DNA of 41,473 bases. Origin: Candidatus Nomurabacteria bacterium GW2011_GWE2_34_25. GTDB taxonomy: Bacteria > Patescibacteriota > Minisyncoccia > Phycocordibacterales > UBA9973. The first letter of the stretch is position 1; each line of letters opens with the position of its first letter. The position numbers and the translations under genes are program-made. Below, piece after piece: positions 40,008 through 41,473 of the stretch. Location of the stretch: contig LBPS01000013.1 of the NCBI GenBank assembly GCA_000990325.1, positions 1-41,473 of the forward strand. Reading direction: 5' to 3'. Below the pieces are notes generated by a model, which searched no databases, had not been told where the DNA came from, and was given only the letters and a program-made list of their open reading frames with translations.

Positions 40008-40283
40008 TCCCGTTAGAGATAATTATGTATTACTACACTTATGTATTAAAAAGTAAGAAGGATGGTAAATTTTACACTGGATTTACAAATGATCTACGGA
40101 AGCGCCTTTCATATCATAATAGTGGTAGGTCTATCTATACAAAAGGTAGAGGCCCATTCGTTGTTGTTTATTATGAAGCATGTTTAGAAAAAGAAAAAGC
40201 AATGTCGAGAGAATTATATTTAAAATCGGGAATGGGCAAGCGTTATCTTAAAAATAGATTAGGCGCTTCCTATCTCTAACGGG
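40008..40283 (+). mobile_element. Autonomous-looking GIY-YIG start-codon element
   Basis: 276 bp. The ends TCCCGTTAGAGATA (40008-40021) and TATCTCTAACGGG (40271-40283) are inverted repeats. A 6-bp direct repeat ATGCAA flanks it (40002-40007 and 40284-40289), the right copy being the first two codons of the M50 protease. Nearly all of the interior is the GIY-YIG gene, whose TAA stop is inside the right repeat. The ends match those of the gene-less copies at 27361, 32896 and 38474. Confidence 0.85.
40025..40279 (+). CDS. Small GIY-YIG nuclease encoded inside the element
   Basis: 84 residues, a bare GIY-YIG domain. YTYVLKSKKDGKFYTGFT (4-21) holds the GIY (Y4-T-Y6) and YIG (Y17-T-G19) positions in the variant form of UPF0213/UvrC-like single-domain proteins. 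R25 or R27 in NDLRKRLSYHN and E63 in MSRELYLKSGMG are the likely catalytic Arg and metal-binding Glu. There is no DNA-binding domain beyond the fold. Proteins of this kind are very common in Parcubacteria and usually called GIY-YIG nuclease. Here the gene is bounded by terminal repeats only 17 nt from its start and overlapping its stop, so the nuclease probably mobilises the element. A repair role would not explain the target duplication. Confidence 0.88.
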   Translation: MYYYTYVLKSKKDGKFYTGFTNDLRKRLSYHNSGRSIYTKGRGPFVVVYYEACLEKEKAMSRELYLKSGMGKRYLKNRLGASYL

Positions 40284-40913
40284 ATGCAAGCCATAGATGG
40301 AATATTTTATATAGTAGTACTTATAATGTCTGTAGTGGTTCATGAAGTAGCTCATGGATACACAGCCTATCTTCTTGGTGACAATACAGCTCGCAATAGT
40401 GGACGTCTTACTTTAAATCCTATCAAACACCTTGATCCTTTTGGCTCTGTTATCCTTCCTTTACTTCTTGTCTTTATGAATGCTGGCTTTGTCATCGGTT
40501 GGGCAAAGCCTGTACCTTATAACCCCGCAAATCTTCGTGATGAGAGGAAAGGAACCTTTCTTGTATCAGTTGCAGGAATAGTTGCGAACCTTATACTCGC
40601 TATTGTCTTTGGATTACTTATGAGGTTTGCCCCTTTATTTATAGGTGTTGCTTTTCTTGGAGCATTTTATAAAATCGCATCTATTATTGTTTTATTAAAC
40701 TTAGTACTTGCACTGTTTAACCTAATACCTATTCCACCTCTTGATGGTTCAAAAATTTTGTTTTCATTTTTACCTGTTAAATATAGGTATATAGAGAACT
40801 TTCTAGAAAAGTGGGGAATGTTTCTACTTCTCTTTTTCATCCTTGTGCTTTGGAGTAAAGTGGCTCCTATAATTTTCATAGCTTTTCATTTAATTACAGG
40901 GATTTCTATTTAA
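40284..40913 (+). CDS. Site-2 protease family membrane metalloprotease (M50)
   Basis: 209 residues with about five to six helices. The zinc site HEVAHG (HExxH) is at about 20-25, WAKPVPYNPANLRDER is the conserved loop, and NLIPIPPLDGSK (N-x-x-P-x-P-x-L-D-G) holds the third ligand Asp. Members of this short branch cleave within the membrane, often without a PDZ domain; substrates are unknown here. The first codons ATGCAA are also the right flank of the GIY-YIG element. The left flank copy keeps the old leader with a TATAAA box 8 nt ahead, so the original gene was probably leaderless. Confidence 0.9.
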   Translation: MQAIDGIFYIVVLIMSVVVHEVAHGYTAYLLGDNTARNSGRLTLNPIKHLDPFGSVILPLLLVFMNAGFVIGWAKPVPYNPANLRDERKGTFLVSVAGIVANLILAIVFGLLMRFAPLFIGVAFLGAFYKIASIIVLLNLVLALFNLIPIPPLDGSKILFSFLPVKYRYIENFLEKWGMFLLLFFILVLWSKVAPIIFIAFHLITGISI

Positions 40914-40927
40914 AAAATACAAATAGA

Positions 40928-40956
40928 TTGTTACACCTCTATCTAAATGTTAAAAT
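40928..40956 (+). promoter_or_regulatory. Promoter for the beta-helix gene
   Basis: TTGTTA (40928-40933) and TAAAAT (40951-40956) have a 17-nt spacer; the ATG at 40963 is 6 nt away, so the transcript is likely leaderless. Confidence 0.55.
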
Positions 40957-40962
40957 ACATAC

Positions 40963-41473
40963 ATGACTATTCTTAACAGAAAACCCTCTTTCTTCTTTAA
41001 ACTATCCTTAATCTCTTTTTCTCTTTTTCTCTTCTCCTTCTCTTACGCTTCTGCTAGTACTTACTATGTATCTAGTACAGATGGTAATGATACATGTACA
41101 GGATTATCACAAGTAGCTTATACTACAGGAGTAACTGCTTGTCCTATTAAGACCTTAACTAAACTAAATACTAAAACCTTCTCCCCCGGAGACTCTATAC
41201 TCTTTAAGAAAGGAGACACTTTCTATGGATCTATTACTGTATCCCAATCAGGAACAGCTGGTAACCCTATTACTTTCTCTTCCTATGGTAGTGGAGAGAA
41301 ACCTATTATTACTGGATTTACAGATGTTACTTCCTGGACTAACTTAGGTAACAATATCTGGGAATCAACGAATACGGTATCTACCTTATCTTATTTAAAT
41401 GTAGTTTCAGTAAATAACGAGAATGCAACAATGGGAAGAACTCCGAATGAGGGGTCTGTATATACAGTTGACA
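40963..41473 (+). CDS. Exported right-handed beta-helix type protein, 3' end outside window
   Basis: 170 residues are visible before the window ends. A signal peptide with a long Ser/Phe/Leu-rich core is cut after about residue 31 (SYASA). The mature start ASTYYVSSTDGNDTCTG and FSPGDSILFKKGDTFYGSIT are the opening of the pectate-lyase-like beta-helix proteins common in CPR and other bacteria: a first turn with 'YYV(S)...G(N)D' and then 'F.PGD.I.F..G..F.G...V..SG..GNPITF..YG'. Many of these are large surface or secreted proteins with polysaccharide-degrading or adhesive domains. The C-terminus is not in the window, so the role cannot be set. It has its own promoter just upstream. Confidence 0.82.
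   Translation, partial: MTILNRKPSFFFKLSLISFSLFLFSFSYASASTYYVSSTDGNDTCTGLSQVAYTTGVTACPIKTLTKLNTKTFSPGDSILFKKGDTFYGSITVSQSGTAGNPITFSSYGSGEKPIITGFTDVTSWTNLGNNIWESTNTVSTLSYLNVVSVNNENATMGRTPNEGSVYTVD

Noticed and set aside
40008-40283. GIY-YIG gene as part of a group I intron or a solo homing endonuclease
   Set aside because: The element is only 276 bp with no room for an intron core, does not interrupt a gene, and has inverted ends and a target duplication.

Overview
The window is AT-rich and densely coding, and its gene content points to a Candidate Phyla Radiation bacterium of the Parcubacteria type (Patescibacteria). Evidence: a 566-aa Cys-rich zinc-ribbon protein of a kind seen in Parcubacteria, DUF5674 and DUF1361 proteins, a Parcubacteria-style type IV pilus operon, a ComEC split into two genes, and no biosynthetic operons. 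TGA is used as a stop (tpiA at 32126 and the gene at 22271), so code 11 fits. The exact lineage cannot be fixed from the sequence alone.

Layout. 1-7740: 3' end of a methyltransferase, a membrane-anchored pilin-like protein, tRNA-His, a membrane metallophosphoesterase, the Cys-rich protein, a thioredoxin-like protein with an ArsP/YraQ-type permease, and a PH-domain protein. 7751-15876: a sugar cluster (mutarotase, ManC, DUF1361, cupin isomerase, one single and one tandem GH130 protein, ABC exporter). 16005-18310: TerC/DUF475 on the minus strand, DUF5674, a small unknown, and a uracil-DNA-glycosylase-like protein. 18626-24388: a cobalamin locus (B12-dependent ribonucleotide reductase, ECF S component, cobalamin riboswitch with terminator, two exported DUF4430/alpha-alpha-toroid proteins that recall animal intrinsic factor and transcobalamin). 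24402-25518: thioredoxin plus DsbB. 25587-32092: type IV pilus operon. 32126-36360: tpiA, pgk, recJ, rnhA. 36513-39576: ComEC in two pieces around a minus-strand superoxide dismutase. 39722-41473: rpmB, a GIY-YIG element, an M50 protease, and the start of an exported beta-helix protein.

Most striking signal: a family of small elements ending in TCCCGTTAGA / TCTAACGGG inserted exactly at start codons. One copy (40008-40283) consists of little more than a GIY-YIG nuclease gene between 14-bp inverted repeats and is flanked by a 6-bp duplication, ATGCAA, that contains the start codon of the M50 gene. Three 117-119 bp copies without a gene sit in front of pilC, pgk and sodA, each flanked by a 5-bp duplication of the start codon region (ATGAA, ATGAA, ATGGA). 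A degenerate 59-bp copy precedes the ComEC nuclease-like gene. No DDE, HUH, serine or tyrosine recombinase is encoded in them, so this may be a little-described GIY-YIG mobile element with MITE-like derivatives that targets, or is tolerated at, ATG codons.

Other themes. About fourteen genes have a TATAAT-like box 6-9 nt upstream of their ATG, which implies leaderless transcripts as a common mode of initiation. A second family of ~100-130 bp imperfect palindromes with a shared GC-richer core and gene-specific complementary arms lies at gene 3' ends. Short palindromes are also embedded in frame in rnhA, recJ and a prepilin leader.
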